From Streptomyces sp. NRRL S-244 (GTDB lineage: Bacteria > Actinomycetota > Actinomycetes > Streptomycetales > Streptomycetaceae): a DNA stretch of 64,000 nt. The stretch covers positions 124,001-188,000 of the forward strand of contig NZ_JOCX01000009.1 of NCBI RefSeq assembly GCF_000717915.1, written 5' to 3'. The notes beneath the pieces were generated by a model. It worked only from the letters and a program-made list of their open reading frames with translations, did no database searches and was not told the origin of the DNA. The position numbers were made by a program, and so were the translations under genes. Of the stretch, positions 10,636 through 19,796 are shown one piece after another (the first letter of the stretch is position 1; the number at the start of each line of letters is the position of its first letter).

Positions 10636-11543
10636 AGCGCGGGCCTCTCGGCCGCGGGCTTGTGCTCGGCGATCGCGGCGAACTCCTCCACCGTCAGGGA
10701 CTCCCCGCGCGCCTGCGGGGACACCCCGGCGGCGACCAGCGCCTGCTCGGCGCCCGCCGCGGAGCCGGCCCAGCCGGCCAGCGCGGCGCGCAGCGTCTTG
10801 CGGCGCTGTGCGAAGGCCGCGTCCACGACGGCGAAGACCTCGGCCTTCGTGGCGGTGGTCTTGATCGGCTCGGCCCGCCGCACCAGCGAGACCAGGCCCG
10901 AGTCCACGTTCGGGGCGGGCCAGAACACGTTGCGGCCGATGGACCCGGCCCGCTTCACGTCCGCGTACCAGTTCGCCTTGACCGACGGCACCCCGTACAC
11001 CTTGTTGCCCGGCTTGGCGGCCAGCCGGTCGGCGACCTCGGCCTGCACCATCACCAGCGTGCGCTCGATGGTCGGGAACCGGTCCAGCATGGTCAGCAGC
11101 ACCGGCACGGCCACGTTGTACGGCAGGTTCGCGACGAGCGCGGTCGGCGCCGGCCCGGGCAGCTCCTCCACCAGCATCGCGTCGGAGTGCACCAGCGCGA
11201 AGCGGTCCTTGCGCTGCGGCATCCGCGCCTCGATGGTGGCGGGCAGCGCCGCGGCCAGGACGTCGTCGATCTCGACGGCGGTGACCCGGTCGGCGGCCTC
11301 CAGCAGCGCGAGCGTCAGCGACCCCAGCCCCGGCCCGACCTCGACGACGACGTCGTCGGGCCGTACCTCGGCGGTGCGCACGATGCGGCGCACCGTGTTG
11401 GCGTCGATGACGAAGTTCTGCCCCTTCTGCTTCGTCGGCCGTACGCCGAGTACGGCGGCCAGCTCACGGATGTCTGCCGGTCCGAGAAGGGCGTCGGAGG
11501 TCGTGCTGGTCGTACTCTCGGGCTGCTGCTCTGCGGTGCTCAC
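10632..11543 (-). CDS. rsmA: 16S rRNA (adenine1518/1519-N6)-dimethyltransferase
   Basis: 303 aa. Methylates the two adjacent adenosines in the 3' hairpin of 16S rRNA. Motif [10 protein letters not shown], the SAM-binding [15 protein letters not shown], the catalytic NLPYNV and the C-terminal [12 protein letters not shown] are all present. GTG 11543 overlaps the rpfB stop (GTGA 11540-11543), so rpfB, rsmA and ispE form a coupled trio on the minus strand. Confidence 0.97.
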   Translation of the reverse strand: MSTAEQQPESTTSTTSDALLGPADIRELAAVLGVRPTKQKGQNFVIDANTVRRIVRTAEVRPDDVVVEVGPGLGSLTLALLEAADRVTAVEIDDVLAAALPATIEARMPQRKDRFALVHSDAMLVEELPGPAPTALVANLPYNVAVPVLLTMLDRFPTIERTLVMVQAEVADRLAAKPGNKVYGVPSVKANWYADVKRAGSIGRNVFWPAPNVDSGLVSLVRRAEPIKTTATKAEVFAVVDAAFAQRRKTLRAALAGWAGSAAGAEQALVAAGVSPQARGESLTVEEFAAIAEHKPAAERPAL

Positions 11544-13018
11544 CGGTAAAGCCTACGGCCGCAGTGGGGCCACGGGGTCGCGCCCCGTTGTACGTAGAGC
11601 TTCTTCGCCCGGTACGTCTGTTCCTGGCCCGGGGCGTCCTGGGGGCGGCCGGAGCCGCCGAGGCTCTGCCAGGTGCGGACGTCGAACTGGTAGAGGCCGC
11701 CGTACGTGCCCGAGGCGTCGGTGGCGGAGGGGCGGCCGCCTGACTCGCACTGGGCCAGTGCCGCCCAGTCGAGGCCGTCGGCTCCGGCCACGGAGGCCGG
11801 CAGCGGCCTCGTACCGACCTTGACGAGCTGGGTGACGGGCTCGCGGACCGTCTCCTCGGCGACCTTGCGGGGCGTCTGGCGGACCCCGTTGACCGTGCGC
11901 AGGACGTACGTGACCCGGCGCGCTCCGGGCCGGCCCGCCCGCTCGACGACCTCGGTGCCGGCGAACAGGCCGTCGTCCTCGGTCCGCTCGATCTCGTACG
12001 GGATGCGCTCCTCGCGGACCTCGCGGGTGCCGGTGATGCGGAGCACGGTGACGGTCTGGCCGTCGCGCGGGAAGGAGTCGGGCGGGACCGAGGTGGTGTC
12101 CTGGCCCTGGAGGGTGATCCCGGCCTGGCCGAGGGCCTCCTGGACGGTGGCGGCGTTGGTGCGGATGGTGGTCTCGCGGCCGTCCGCCATGAACGTGACG
12201 CTGCGCTCGGTGCGGACGGAGAGGGTGAGCCCGGCCCGGGGCACGGGGGCGGTGCGGAGGGCGGAGAGGTAGGCGCCCTCGACGCGGACGCCGAACTGGC
12301 GCAGCGCCCCCTCGACGGTGTCGGCGGTGGTCCACACCTGGCGGCTCTGTCCGTCGAGGGTCAGGTGGAGGGGGCGGCCGTAGCGGACGACGATCTCGTC
12401 GCCGTCGTCGAGGGCCTCGGTGCGGGCGGGGGCGACGAGGTCGTGGGGGCCGACGCCGAGGCCTTCGGCGGCGAGGAGTTCGCCGATGTCGTCCGCGAAG
12501 GTGTGCAGGGTCCGGGGCTCTCCGTCCACGGTGAGCCGTACGGACTTGTCGGCGGCGACGAAGGCCGTGGTGCCGCCGGCCAGGAAGGCGACGACCAGGG
12601 CCTGCGGGACGATCCGCCGCCAGCTGCCCTGGACCGTGACCGTCCCGGCGGGGGCGCTGCGGCGCCGCCGCCCGGTGGGGGCTCCGGCGCTTGGGGCGCC
12701 GGGGCCGGGGTCCGGGCTGCGGCGGCGGCCCGTGCCGGGTCCGGGGCCCGCTCCGGGGCCGGGGCCGGCGGGGGCCGCGAGGTCCGTGCCCCCGGCGGGC
12801 GCGCCCCGGCGCCGTCCGGTCGGGGCGGCGGGCACGGCTGCGGGCACGGCTACGGGCACGGCTACGGGCACGGCTACGGGCACGGCTACGGCCTCGGCGC
12901 TCTTGCGGCGCCGGGCGGCCCGGCGGTCCCCGGTGCGCGGGGCGGGCACCGCGGCGGGCTCGGGGTCCGGGGAGACGGCCTTGTACCCGTACACCCCGGC
13001 GAAAGGACTCTCGCTCAC
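11540..13018 (-). CDS. rpfB: Resuscitation-promoting factor RpfB-type muralytic enzyme
   Basis: 492 aa from GTG 13018 ([12 protein letters not shown]), with GGAG upstream. Order: cytoplasmic low-complexity Pro/Ala/Arg segment (1-130), single membrane anchor about 137-157 ([20 protein letters not shown]), three DUF348 repeats (about 159-330, each with a V-x-L-T-V-D-G type start), a G5 domain (about 335-405, [14 protein letters not shown]), and a transglycosylase-like Rpf domain (about 418-492) with catalytic Glu in [20 protein letters not shown]. It cleaves peptidoglycan to allow germination or regrowth. The N-terminal (PVAV)n run is encoded by five tandem 12-bp repeats (12829-12888). Confidence 0.95.
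   Translation of the reverse strand: MSESPFAGVYGYKAVSPDPEPAAVPAPRTGDRRAARRRKSAEAVAVPVAVPVAVPVAVPAAVPAAPTGRRRGAPAGGTDLAAPAGPGPGAGPGPGTGRRRSPDPGPGAPSAGAPTGRRRRSAPAGTVTVQGSWRRIVPQALVVAFLAGGTTAFVAADKSVRLTVDGEPRTLHTFADDIGELLAAEGLGVGPHDLVAPARTEALDDGDEIVVRYGRPLHLTLDGQSRQVWTTADTVEGALRQFGVRVEGAYLSALRTAPVPRAGLTLSVRTERSVTFMADGRETTIRTNAATVQEALGQAGITLQGQDTTSVPPDSFPRDGQTVTVLRITGTREVREERIPYEIERTEDDGLFAGTEVVERAGRPGARRVTYVLRTVNGVRQTPRKVAEETVREPVTQLVKVGTRPLPASVAGADGLDWAALAQCESGGRPSATDASGTYGGLYQFDVRTWQSLGGSGRPQDAPGQEQTYRAKKLYVQRGATPWPHCGRRLYR
12829..12888. repeat. Five tandem 12-bp repeats inside rpfB
   Basis: Unit CGGGCACGGCTA (first copy ends in G). In frame with rpfB it encodes the Val-Ala-Val-Pro run in the cytoplasmic tail. 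In-frame length variation between strains is likely. Confidence 0.9.
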
Positions 13019-13140
13019 GACGCTCGCTCCACTGGTCCGGCCCCATCGGTTCGGGCACGGCACCTTAGCGGACGTCCATCACTCACCAAAGTCGGACGGC
13101 TACCCTGCGTGTCGCACGGCCGGGCCGGGCGGGGCCGTCC

Positions 13141-14037
13141 TCAGTAGTCGAAGGCGCGGGCCGTGTTCGCCGCCAGGGCGGTTGCCATCGCGTCCTCGCC
13201 GATCCCGCGCACGGCCGCCATCGCCCGTACCGTCAGCGGAATGAGGTAAGGCGCGTTGGGCCGTCCGCGGTACGGCGCCGGGGTGAGGTACGGGGCGTCG
13301 GTCTCGACGAGCACCAGTTCCTGCGGGGCCGCGGCGAGGGCCTCGCGCAGCGGCGTGGCGTTCTTGAAGGTGACGGTCCCGGCGAACGACATGTAGTACC
13401 CGGCGGCGGCGCACTCGCGCGCCATCTCGGCGTCACCGGAGTAGCAGTGGAAGACGGTGCGCTCGGGCGCGCCCTCCTCGCGCAGGATGCGCAGGACGTC
13501 GGCGTGGGCCTCGCGGTCGTGGATGACCAGGGCCTTGTCCCGACGCTTCGCGATCTCGATGTGGGCGCGGAAGGAACGCTCCTGTGCGGCCATTCCGTCG
13601 GGTCCGGTGCGGAAGTAGTCCAGCCCGGTCTCGCCGACGGCCTTGACGTGCGCGAGCTTCGCGAGCTCCTCGATCTCGGCCAGCGCCTCGTCGAGCGCGG
13701 CCTCGCCGCCGCCGGGCCGGGCCCCCTGCCGGGACCAGCCGTCGGGGTCGCCGAGCACGATGCGGGGTGCTTCGTTCGGGTGAAGGGCGACGGCCGCGTG
13801 GACGTTCTCGTACGCGGCGGCGGTCTCGGCCGCCCAGCGGGACCCCTTCACGTCGCAGCCGACCTGGACGACGGTGGTCACGCCGACCGAGGCGGCCTTG
13901 GCGAGGCCCTCCTCGACGGTGCCGCGCTGCATGTCCAGGTGGGTGTGGGAGTCCGCCACCGCCACCCGGAGGGGTTCGGGCAGCGGCGGCGGGGTGTCCT
14001 TGGAGGCGTCCTTGGAGGCGTTGGCGGCAGTGCTCAT
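13141..14037 (-). CDS. TatD-family metal-dependent deoxyribonuclease
   Basis: 298 aa. TIM-barrel hydrolase with the metal-binding motifs DSHTHLD near the N-terminus, GETGLDYF, LVIHDREAH, VFHCYSGD and VETDAPYLTP. TatD-like enzymes are 3'-5' DNA exonucleases with roles in repair. The ATG at 14037 begins a Lys/Ser/Pro-rich leader (MSTAANASKDASKD) that precedes the barrel, so the true start could be slightly further in. TatD next to rpfB and rsmA is a conserved bacterial arrangement. It lies 122 nt upstream of rpfB. Confidence 0.93.
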   Translation of the reverse strand: MSTAANASKDASKDTPPPLPEPLRVAVADSHTHLDMQRGTVEEGLAKAASVGVTTVVQVGCDVKGSRWAAETAAAYENVHAAVALHPNEAPRIVLGDPDGWSRQGARPGGGEAALDEALAEIEELAKLAHVKAVGETGLDYFRTGPDGMAAQERSFRAHIEIAKRRDKALVIHDREAHADVLRILREEGAPERTVFHCYSGDAEMARECAAAGYYMSFAGTVTFKNATPLREALAAAPQELVLVETDAPYLTPAPYRGRPNAPYLIPLTVRAMAAVRGIGEDAMATALAANTARAFDY

Positions 14038-14061
14038 GGGGCCGATCTTATGACCGGGTCC

Positions 14062-14562
14062 TCACGACCGGCGCAGGCGCCTCATCAGCCGGGAGAGCCA
14101 GCCCCCGCGCTCCCCGGCCTCGTCCGCCGGGACGTGCCCGGGGGCGCCGCGCTGGGGGGCCTTGCGCTGCTTCGGGGCCCGCGGGACGTTCGCGCCGGCC
14201 GGCACCGGGCCGGCGATCCCGGGCGAGATGCGGTGGTGGTAGAGCTTGTCGATCGTGCCGAGCACCGAGGACACCTGGCCTTCGCGCATGATCCGCACCA
14301 CGTGCCCGTCACAGTTGTGGCAGGTCGGGTTCGAGAGCGGGGAAGGGACCCGCTCGCCCTGGACGGTGTAGATGATGAAGGGCTGGCCGTTGCCGTCGAC
14401 GTGGTGCTCGATCTCGTAGCCCTGCTCCCAGGCGTAGCCGCACTTCATGCACGCGAAGGAGTACGCCTCGTGCACGGTGTGCACACCAGGCTTCGGCACG
14501 GAGACGGGTACGGCCACTGCGGGCGCGGGTACGGGTACCGAGGTGTCTGCGATCTCACTCAT
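14062..14562 (-). CDS. Conserved zinc-ribbon protein of unknown function
   Basis: 166 aa, unrecognised. The N-terminal 30 residues are Val/Pro/Ala-rich. Two Cys pairs (FACMKCGYAWE and PTCHNCDGHVV) about 42 residues apart form a probable zinc ribbon. The C-terminus is Arg/Lys/Pro-rich and ends WLSRLMRRLRRS, a possible amphipathic membrane or nucleic-acid-binding helix. ATG 14562 follows AGAGGAG, directly downstream of a hairpin at 14578-14601. It lies between rsmI and tatD and may be cotranscribed with tatD (24-nt gap). Confidence 0.8.
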   Translation of the reverse strand: MSEIADTSVPVPAPAVAVPVSVPKPGVHTVHEAYSFACMKCGYAWEQGYEIEHHVDGNGQPFIIYTVQGERVPSPLSNPTCHNCDGHVVRIMREGQVSSVLGTIDKLYHHRISPGIAGPVPAGANVPRAPKQRKAPQRGAPGHVPADEAGERGGWLSRLMRRLRRS

Positions 14563-14577
14563 GCCAGCTCCTCTTGT

Positions 14578-14601
14578 TCCACTGGTGCCATTGCCAGTGG
14601 A
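14578..14601 (-). promoter_or_regulatory. Hairpin just upstream of the zinc-ribbon gene ribosome binding site
   Basis: Arms TCCACTGG / CCAGTGGA with an 8-nt loop, 15-40 nt before the ATG. It could be an operator or a 5'-leader structure; no further evidence. Confidence 0.4.
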
Positions 14602-14723
14602 CGCCTCTTCAGGCGGGAGCGCATCAGGCCCTGTCTACTGTTGGACGGTCTTTGGGCGAGTCATGCCCCAAGACGCCCGGTGCGCGGTCTGAGCTTTGCT
14701 TTTCAGGTTAGCTCTTTACCGTC

Positions 14724-15656
14724 TTACAGCATCTTTTGAGCCGCATTCTTTGCCGCGACGACCGCGTCGAAGACCTCCCGCTTGGGTACTCCCGCCTCGG
14801 CCGCGACCGCCGCGATGGCTTCTTTTCGACGCTCCCCGGCCTCCTCGCGCACGCGCACCCTGCGCACCAGCTCCTCGGCGTCCACGTCGCCGGGCCGGGC
14901 CGCCGGTGCGCCCTCCACGACGACGGTGATCTCGCCGCGCACGCCCTCGGCGGCCCAGGCCGCCAGCTCGCCGAGCCCGCCGCGCTTGACCTCCTCGTAC
15001 GTCTTGGTCAGCTCGCGGCACACGGCGGCCCGCCGGTCGGCGCCGAAGACCTCGGCCATCGCGGCGAGGGTGTCGTCGAGCCGGTGCGGAGCCTCGAAGT
15101 AGACGAGCGTGCGGCGTTCGCCCTCGACCTCGCGGAGCCGGCCGAGGCGCTCGCCCGCCTTGCGCGGCAGGAACCCCTCGAAGCAGAAGCGGTCCACCGG
15201 CAGCCCCGACAGGGCGAGCGCGGTGAGCACCGCGGACGGCCCGGGCACGGCGGTGACCTTGATGTCCTTCTCGACGGCGGCGGCGACCAGGCGGTAGCCG
15301 GGGTCGGAGACGGACGGCATGCCGGCGTCGGTCACCAGCAGCACGCGCTTGCCCTGCTCCAGCGCCTCGACCAGCTCCGGGGTGCGCGCCGATTCGTTGC
15401 CCTCGAAGTACGAGACGACGCGCCCGGTGGTGTGCACGCCGAGCCCCTGGGTCAGCCGGCGCAGCCGCCGGGTGTCCTCGGCGGCGACCACGTCGGCCCG
15501 CTCCAGCTCGGCCGCGAGCCGCGGCGGGGCGTCGGCGAGATCGCCGATCGGGGTGCCGGCGAGCACGAGCACGCCCGCGGAGGAGGAGGTCGAGGAGGAG
15601 GTCGAGGAGAGGGCCGAGGAGGGGGTTTCGGAGCCGGTGGGCTGGTCAGTCGTCAC
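14724..15656 (-). CDS. rsmI: 16S rRNA (cytidine1402-2'-O)-methyltransferase
   Basis: 310 aa. Tetrapyrrole-methylase fold: LVLAGTPIGDLADAPPR, AEDTRRLRRL, TDAGMPSVSDPG, the SAM loop TAVPGPSAVLTALALSGLP, and FEGFLPRK are diagnostic for RsmI. A Ser/Thr-rich leader of about 27 residues, encoded by GAGGAGGTC-type repeats, precedes the normal family start, so the actual start may be internal. It is divergent from pmt, with 135 nt between them containing a 19-bp direct repeat. Confidence 0.95.
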   Translation of the reverse strand: MTTDQPTGSETPSSALSSTSSSTSSSAGVLVLAGTPIGDLADAPPRLAAELERADVVAAEDTRRLRRLTQGLGVHTTGRVVSYFEGNESARTPELVEALEQGKRVLLVTDAGMPSVSDPGYRLVAAAVEKDIKVTAVPGPSAVLTALALSGLPVDRFCFEGFLPRKAGERLGRLREVEGERRTLVYFEAPHRLDDTLAAMAEVFGADRRAAVCRELTKTYEEVKRGGLGELAAWAAEGVRGEITVVVEGAPAARPGDVDAEELVRRVRVREEAGERRKEAIAAVAAEAGVPKREVFDAVVAAKNAAQKML

Positions 15657-15672
15657 CCGCCCATCCTCTCAG

Positions 15673-15736
15673 CCGTCCCACCCGGCACACGTCATCCCTC
15701 CCACGGGCTCAGGTCGTCCGTCCCACCCGGCACACG
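15673..15736. repeat. 19-bp direct repeats in the rsmI/pmt divergent promoter region
   Basis: CCGTCCCACCCGGCACACG occurs twice, identically, at 15673-15691 and 15718-15736, 45 bp start to start. They lie between the divergent starts at 15656 and 15792 and could be regulator sites or a local duplication. Confidence 0.75.
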
Positions 15737-15791
15737 CACCGACGGTCCCCGGCACTGGGGTTCGCACAGCTGCGTTCCCTACGATGACCCG

Positions 15792-17594
15792 GTGACCAGT
15801 ACCGCGACGCCGCCGCCCAGCCCCGCGGGGGCCCCGCCCGCCCCTCCGGCGGGGCGCGTAGACCAGCCGTCCACCTGGCTGCGCCGCCTGCGCAGCTTCG
15901 GCTACGCGCCGCCCGCCGACGCCGCCGCCCGGCGCGCGGGCCCCGGGCGCGCGGACGCCCCGAGTCCGGACCTCCGCGCCCGCCTGGTGCCCCCGTACGC
16001 CCGGCCCTCCGCGCAGCTGTGGACGGCGCTCGGGGTCCCGCCCTCCGCGGTGGGCACCTGGCAGCGCGTGCTGGCGTGGGCCGGGCCGGTGCTGGTGGCG
16101 CTGGTGGCCGGGGTGCTGCGCTTCGTGCACCTGGGCAGCCCGAAGGCGGTGATATTCGACGAGACGTATTACGCCAAGGACGCCTGGGCCACGATCCGGC
16201 AGGGCTACGAGGCGAGCTGGCCGAAGGACATCGACAAGTCGATCCTCGCCAACCCCGACGGGATCTCCGTCCCGCTGGACCCCGGGTACGTCGTGCACCC
16301 GCCGGTCGGCAAGTGGGTCATCGGGCTCGGCGAGTGGATGTTCGGCTTCACCCCGTTCGGCTGGCGGTTCATGACGGCGGTGCTCGGCACGCTGTCGGTG
16401 CTGATGCTGTGCCGGATCGGGCGCCGCCTGTTCCGCTCCACCTTCCTGGGCTGCCTCGCGGGCGCGCTGCTCGCGGTGGACGGCCTGCACCTGGTGATGA
16501 GCCGGACCGCGCTGCTCGACCTGGTGCTGATGTTCTTCGTGCTGGGCGCCTTCGGGGCGCTGCTCGTCGACCGGGACCGGGCGCGGGCCAGACTCGCGGA
16601 CGCGCTGCCGGTGGACGAGGAGGGGCGCACCCGCCCGGACGTCACCGTCGCCGAGACGCTGCGCCTGGGCTGGCGCCCGTACCGGATCCTGGCGGGCGTC
16701 TGTCTGGGCCTGGCGTTCGGCACGAAGTGGAACGGCCTGATCGTGCTGGCGTTCTTCGGCGTGCTGACCGTCCTGTGGGACGCGGCCGCGCGCCGCACCG
16801 CCGGGGCGGGCGCCCCGTACGCGGCGATGCTGCGCCGTGACGCGCTGCCGGGCTTCCTGTCGACGGTGCCGGTGGCGATCGCGGTGTACCTGGCCTCGTG
16901 GACCGGCTGGATCCTGTCCCCCGACAACGGCAAGGGCGGTTACTTCCGCGACTGGGCGGCCAAGAACGACCAGGGCAGTTCGCTGTCGTTCCTGCCGGAG
17001 TGGCTGCGCAGCCTGTGGCACTACGAGACCGAGGTCTACAAGTTCCACGTCGGCCTGACCTCGGGACACACGTACGAGTCGAACCCGTGGAGCTGGCTGG
17101 TCCTGGGCCGGCCCGTCTCCTATTTCTACGAGTCCCCCGACCCGGGGACGGACGGCTGCCCGGCGACGGAGGCGGGCAAGTGCGCCCGCGAGGTGCTGGC
17201 CCTGGGCACCCCGCTGCTGTGGTGGGCGGGCTGCTTCGCGCTGCTGTACGTGCTGTGGCGGTGGTTCTTCCGCCGCGACTGGCGGGCGGGCGCGATCGCG
17301 TGCGCGCTGGGTGCGGGCCTGCTGCCCTGGTTCAACTACCAGGAGCGGACCATCTTCTTCTTCTACGCGGTGGTCTTCGTCCCGTACCTGTGTCTGGCGG
17401 TGGCGATGATGATCGGCGCCCTGCTGGGCCCGGCGGGCTCGTCGGAACGCAGGCGCGCGCTGGGCGCGATCGCGGCGGGCGTGCTGGTCCTCCTGATCAT
17501 CTGGAACTTCATCTATTTCTGGCCGATCTACACGGGCCAGACGCTCCCGATGGACTCCTGGCGCGGCCGCATGTGGCTGGACAGCTGGGTCTAG
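15792..17594 (+). CDS. pmt: Polyprenyl-phosphate-mannose protein O-mannosyltransferase
   Basis: 600 aa, GTG 15792. GT39-type integral membrane enzyme: a Pro/Ala-rich cytoplasmic leader, then about ten to eleven membrane segments, the catalytic first-loop motif IFDETYYAKDAW, the VHPPVGKW motif, and a C-terminal aromatic-rich helix region (YLCLAVAMMIGALLG, IIWNFIYFWPIYTG). It transfers mannose from polyprenol phosphate to secreted and lipoproteins during Sec export. In S. coelicolor the orthologue is needed for phage phiC31 infection and glycosylates PstS (family knowledge). It ends with a very strong hairpin at 17609-17659. Confidence 0.95.
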   Translation: MTSTATPPPSPAGAPPAPPAGRVDQPSTWLRRLRSFGYAPPADAAARRAGPGRADAPSPDLRARLVPPYARPSAQLWTALGVPPSAVGTWQRVLAWAGPVLVALVAGVLRFVHLGSPKAVIFDETYYAKDAWATIRQGYEASWPKDIDKSILANPDGISVPLDPGYVVHPPVGKWVIGLGEWMFGFTPFGWRFMTAVLGTLSVLMLCRIGRRLFRSTFLGCLAGALLAVDGLHLVMSRTALLDLVLMFFVLGAFGALLVDRDRARARLADALPVDEEGRTRPDVTVAETLRLGWRPYRILAGVCLGLAFGTKWNGLIVLAFFGVLTVLWDAAARRTAGAGAPYAAMLRRDALPGFLSTVPVAIAVYLASWTGWILSPDNGKGGYFRDWAAKNDQGSSLSFLPEWLRSLWHYETEVYKFHVGLTSGHTYESNPWSWLVLGRPVSYFYESPDPGTDGCPATEAGKCAREVLALGTPLLWWAGCFALLYVLWRWFFRRDWRAGAIACALGAGLLPWFNYQERTIFFFYAVVFVPYLCLAVAMMIGALLGPAGSSERRRALGAIAAGVLVLLIIWNFIYFWPIYTGQTLPMDSWRGRMWLDSWV

Positions 17595-17608
17595 GCGCCG
17601 CGGGGTCC

Positions 17609-17659
17609 GCATGGGCACGGCCCGTCACCGTTCGCGGGGGTGGCGGGCCGTGCCCATGC
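17609..17659 (+). terminator. Strong terminator after pmt
   Basis: 16-bp perfect outer stem (GCATGGGCACGGCCCG) plus inner TCACC/GGTGG pairing. It sits 15 nt after the pmt stop and 22 nt before the next gene's ATG. Confidence 0.85.
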
Positions 17660-17681
17660 TGGAAGAAGGAGGTGAAGAGCC

Positions 17682-17885
17682 ATGCGCATACGACGACTGC
17701 TCGGCCTCGCTCTCGCCACGGCGACCCTGGCCGGCGCGAGCGCCCTCGGTGCCGCGACGGCCCAGGCGGCGGCCCCGACCATCACGTCCGCGGAGTGCAC
17801 GGACCAGGGCGGAACGGTGACGAGCCAGCCCTACGGCGGAACCTGGTGTGTGCTCCCCGACGGAACCAAGGTGGCGGTCAACTGA
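17682..17885 (+). CDS. Small secreted two-cysteine protein
   Basis: 67 aa. The start is firm: GAAGGAGGTG ends 8 nt before ATG 17682. Residues 1-30 are a textbook Sec signal peptide (MRIRRLLGLALATATLAG ... ATAQAAA) with an Ala-x-Ala cleavage site. The mature peptide is about 38 residues with two Cys (SAECTDQGG and GTWCVLPDG), probably one disulphide. No family recognised. It sits between the pmt terminator and the PBP gene and has no promoter space except the hairpin region, so it may be transcribed by read-through or from within the hairpin region. Confidence 0.8.
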   Translation: MRIRRLLGLALATATLAGASALGAATAQAAAPTITSAECTDQGGTVTSQPYGGTWCVLPDGTKVAVN

Positions 17886-17962
17886 CCGGCCGGTTGTTCC
17901 GGTCTGGTAACAAGCTGTACGTGCCCCGTTTGCACAGAGTAAGGTCCGCACCAGAGGTTCTT

Positions 17963-17974
17963 TGAACGCGTTCA
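17963..17974. promoter_or_regulatory. Palindrome in the PBP promoter region
   Basis: TGAACGCGTTCA is a perfect 12-bp palindrome, flanked by CT...AG to give an imperfect 18-bp one, 30 nt before the PBP GTG. Possible operator; regulator unknown. Confidence 0.4.
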
Positions 17975-18004
17975 GAGAATACGGGGATCTGGGGAGGAAC
18001 GTAC

Positions 18005-19654
18005 GTGAACGGGGCGACGAAGGGGGCCATCGTCGGCGGGGTGTTCCTCGCGATGCTCGGCGGGGCCGGGTACGGGGTGTACGCGCTGGTCGGGGACGGC
18101 GACGGCAAGGACGGCGGCAAGGGCGGCGAGACCACCGCCGCGGCCGGGAAGGGCAGCGGGCCGGTCACGGACAAGGAGGCCGCGCAGACCGCGAAGGCCT
18201 TCTTCGCCGCATGGGCGGCCGGGGACGCGCATGCGGCAGCCGAGTTGACGAACAACGTGCAGGCCGCGCAGAGCGCCGTGGCCGACTACCGGGCCAAGGC
18301 GTACGTGTCCAAGGCCGTGATCACTCCGGGGACGCAGACGGGCACGACCATCCCGTTCGCCGTCGCCGCGGAGATCACCTACGAGGGCGCCACCAAGCCG
18401 CTCGCGTACGAGTCCAAGCTGACCGTCGTACGCGGGCTGACCAGCGGGAAGCCGCTCGTCGACTGGCAGCCGTCGGTGATCCACCCGCAGTTGCAGAAGG
18501 ACGAGAAGCTGCGCGCGGGCGCGCCCGCGGCCCCGCCGGTCAAGGCCGTGGACCGCAATGGCGAGGAGCTCAGCGCCGAGAAGTACCCGTCGCTGCGGCA
18601 GGTCCTCGACCAGCTGCGCCAGACGTACGGCGGGAAGCTGGGCGGCAAGACCGGGGCCGAGCTGTGGATCGAGCCGGCCGCGCAGGACGCTCCGAAGCGG
18701 ACCCTGCTGACGCTGGCGGAGGGGGAGCCGAGCACGCTGAAGACGTACCTGGACGCCAAGGTGCAGGCGGCGGCCGAGAAGGCCGTCGCCAAGTACCCGG
18801 AGTCCTCGGTGGTCGCCGTCCAGACGGGCAACGGGCACATCCTGGCCGTCGCCAACAACCGCAAGGACGGCTTCAACGCGGCGATGGAGGGGCGGCGGGC
18901 GCCCGGCTCGACGATGAAGGTCGTGACGGCGGCGATGCTGATCGACCGGGGCCAGGCGGCGGCCGACCGGCCGGCGGAGTGCACCAAGGAGGCCTCCTGG
19001 GGCGGCCGCTCCTTCCACAACCTGAACAACTTCGAACTGCCGGGCGCGAACTTCGCGACCAGCTTCGCCAAGTCCTGCAACACCGCCTTCATCAAGCAGA
19101 TCGACAACGTCGACGACGACGCGGCGCTCGCGAAGGAGGCCCGGGAGGTCTTCGGCCTCGGGCTGGACAACTGGAAGACGGGCATCCGCTCGACGGACGG
19201 CCAGGTGCCGGAGGCGAAGGGCGCGGAGGCGGCCGCCGAGTACATCGGGCAGGGCCGGATCACCATGAACCCGCTGAACGTCGCCTCGTTCACGGCCACC
19301 GCGCGCAGCGGGGTCTTCCACCAGCCCCTGCTCGTCTCGCCGGAGCTCGACGGCCGGCCGATCGCGCAGGCGGCGCGGCAGATGAAGCCGTCGGTCCAGC
19401 AGCAGCTGGTGCGGATGATGAAGCTGACGGCGACCAGCGGCACGGCGGCGCAGGCGATGAGCTCGGTGGGCGGCTCCGACAAGGGAGCGAAGACCGGCTC
19501 GGCGGAGGTCGACGGCGCGGGCAGCCCGGACAGCTGGTTCACGGGCTACAGCGGAGACGTGGCCGCGGCGGCGATGGTCGAGGCGGGCGGCCACGGCGGC
19601 GACGCGGCGGGCCCCATGGTGGCGACGGTCCTGAACGCCTCCTCCTCCTCCTGA
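18005..19654 (+). CDS. Penicillin-binding protein, transpeptidase with NTF2-like MecA N-domain
   Basis: 549 aa, GTG 18005 after GGGGAGGAAC. One N-terminal membrane anchor (about 4-27), a Gly/Lys linker, an NTF2-like domain (about 50-160, EAAQTAKAFFAAWAAGDAHAA), then a transpeptidase domain with the three active-site motifs: SxxK as PGSTMK (Ser 302), SxN as SCN (357) and KTG as AKTGSAEV (496). It cross-links peptidoglycan stems outside the membrane. The absence of a glycosyltransferase domain makes it class B-like. Streptomyces genomes carry several such paralogues; which stage of growth uses this one is not visible here. The catalytic core is short (about 320 aa), without a PASTA tail. Confidence 0.92.
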   Translation: MNGATKGAIVGGVFLAMLGGAGYGVYALVGDGDGKDGGKGGETTAAAGKGSGPVTDKEAAQTAKAFFAAWAAGDAHAAAELTNNVQAAQSAVADYRAKAYVSKAVITPGTQTGTTIPFAVAAEITYEGATKPLAYESKLTVVRGLTSGKPLVDWQPSVIHPQLQKDEKLRAGAPAAPPVKAVDRNGEELSAEKYPSLRQVLDQLRQTYGGKLGGKTGAELWIEPAAQDAPKRTLLTLAEGEPSTLKTYLDAKVQAAAEKAVAKYPESSVVAVQTGNGHILAVANNRKDGFNAAMEGRRAPGSTMKVVTAAMLIDRGQAAADRPAECTKEASWGGRSFHNLNNFELPGANFATSFAKSCNTAFIKQIDNVDDDAALAKEAREVFGLGLDNWKTGIRSTDGQVPEAKGAEAAAEYIGQGRITMNPLNVASFTATARSGVFHQPLLVSPELDGRPIAQAARQMKPSVQQQLVRMMKLTATSGTAAQAMSSVGGSDKGAKTGSAEVDGAGSPDSWFTGYSGDVAAAAMVEAGGHGGDAAGPMVATVLNASSSS

Positions 19655-19749
19655 CGCGACGCTCGCACCGCTCGGCGCCGGGGCGCCTCCCGGGCTTCGG
19701 GCCGCTGCGGCGAACTCCGTCCGCCGAGCGCATGCCGGCACCGCCCGGG

Positions 19750-19772
19750 ACTCCCCCCCCTCTGGGGGGAGT
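19750..19772. terminator. Hairpin between convergent PBP and hydrolase genes
   Basis: Arms ACTCCCCCC / GGGGGGAGT, loop CCTCT, in the 142-nt convergent gap. It can serve both strands. Confidence 0.7.
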
Positions 19773-19796
19773 TCGAGGCGCGGGGCCCCGGAGCGG

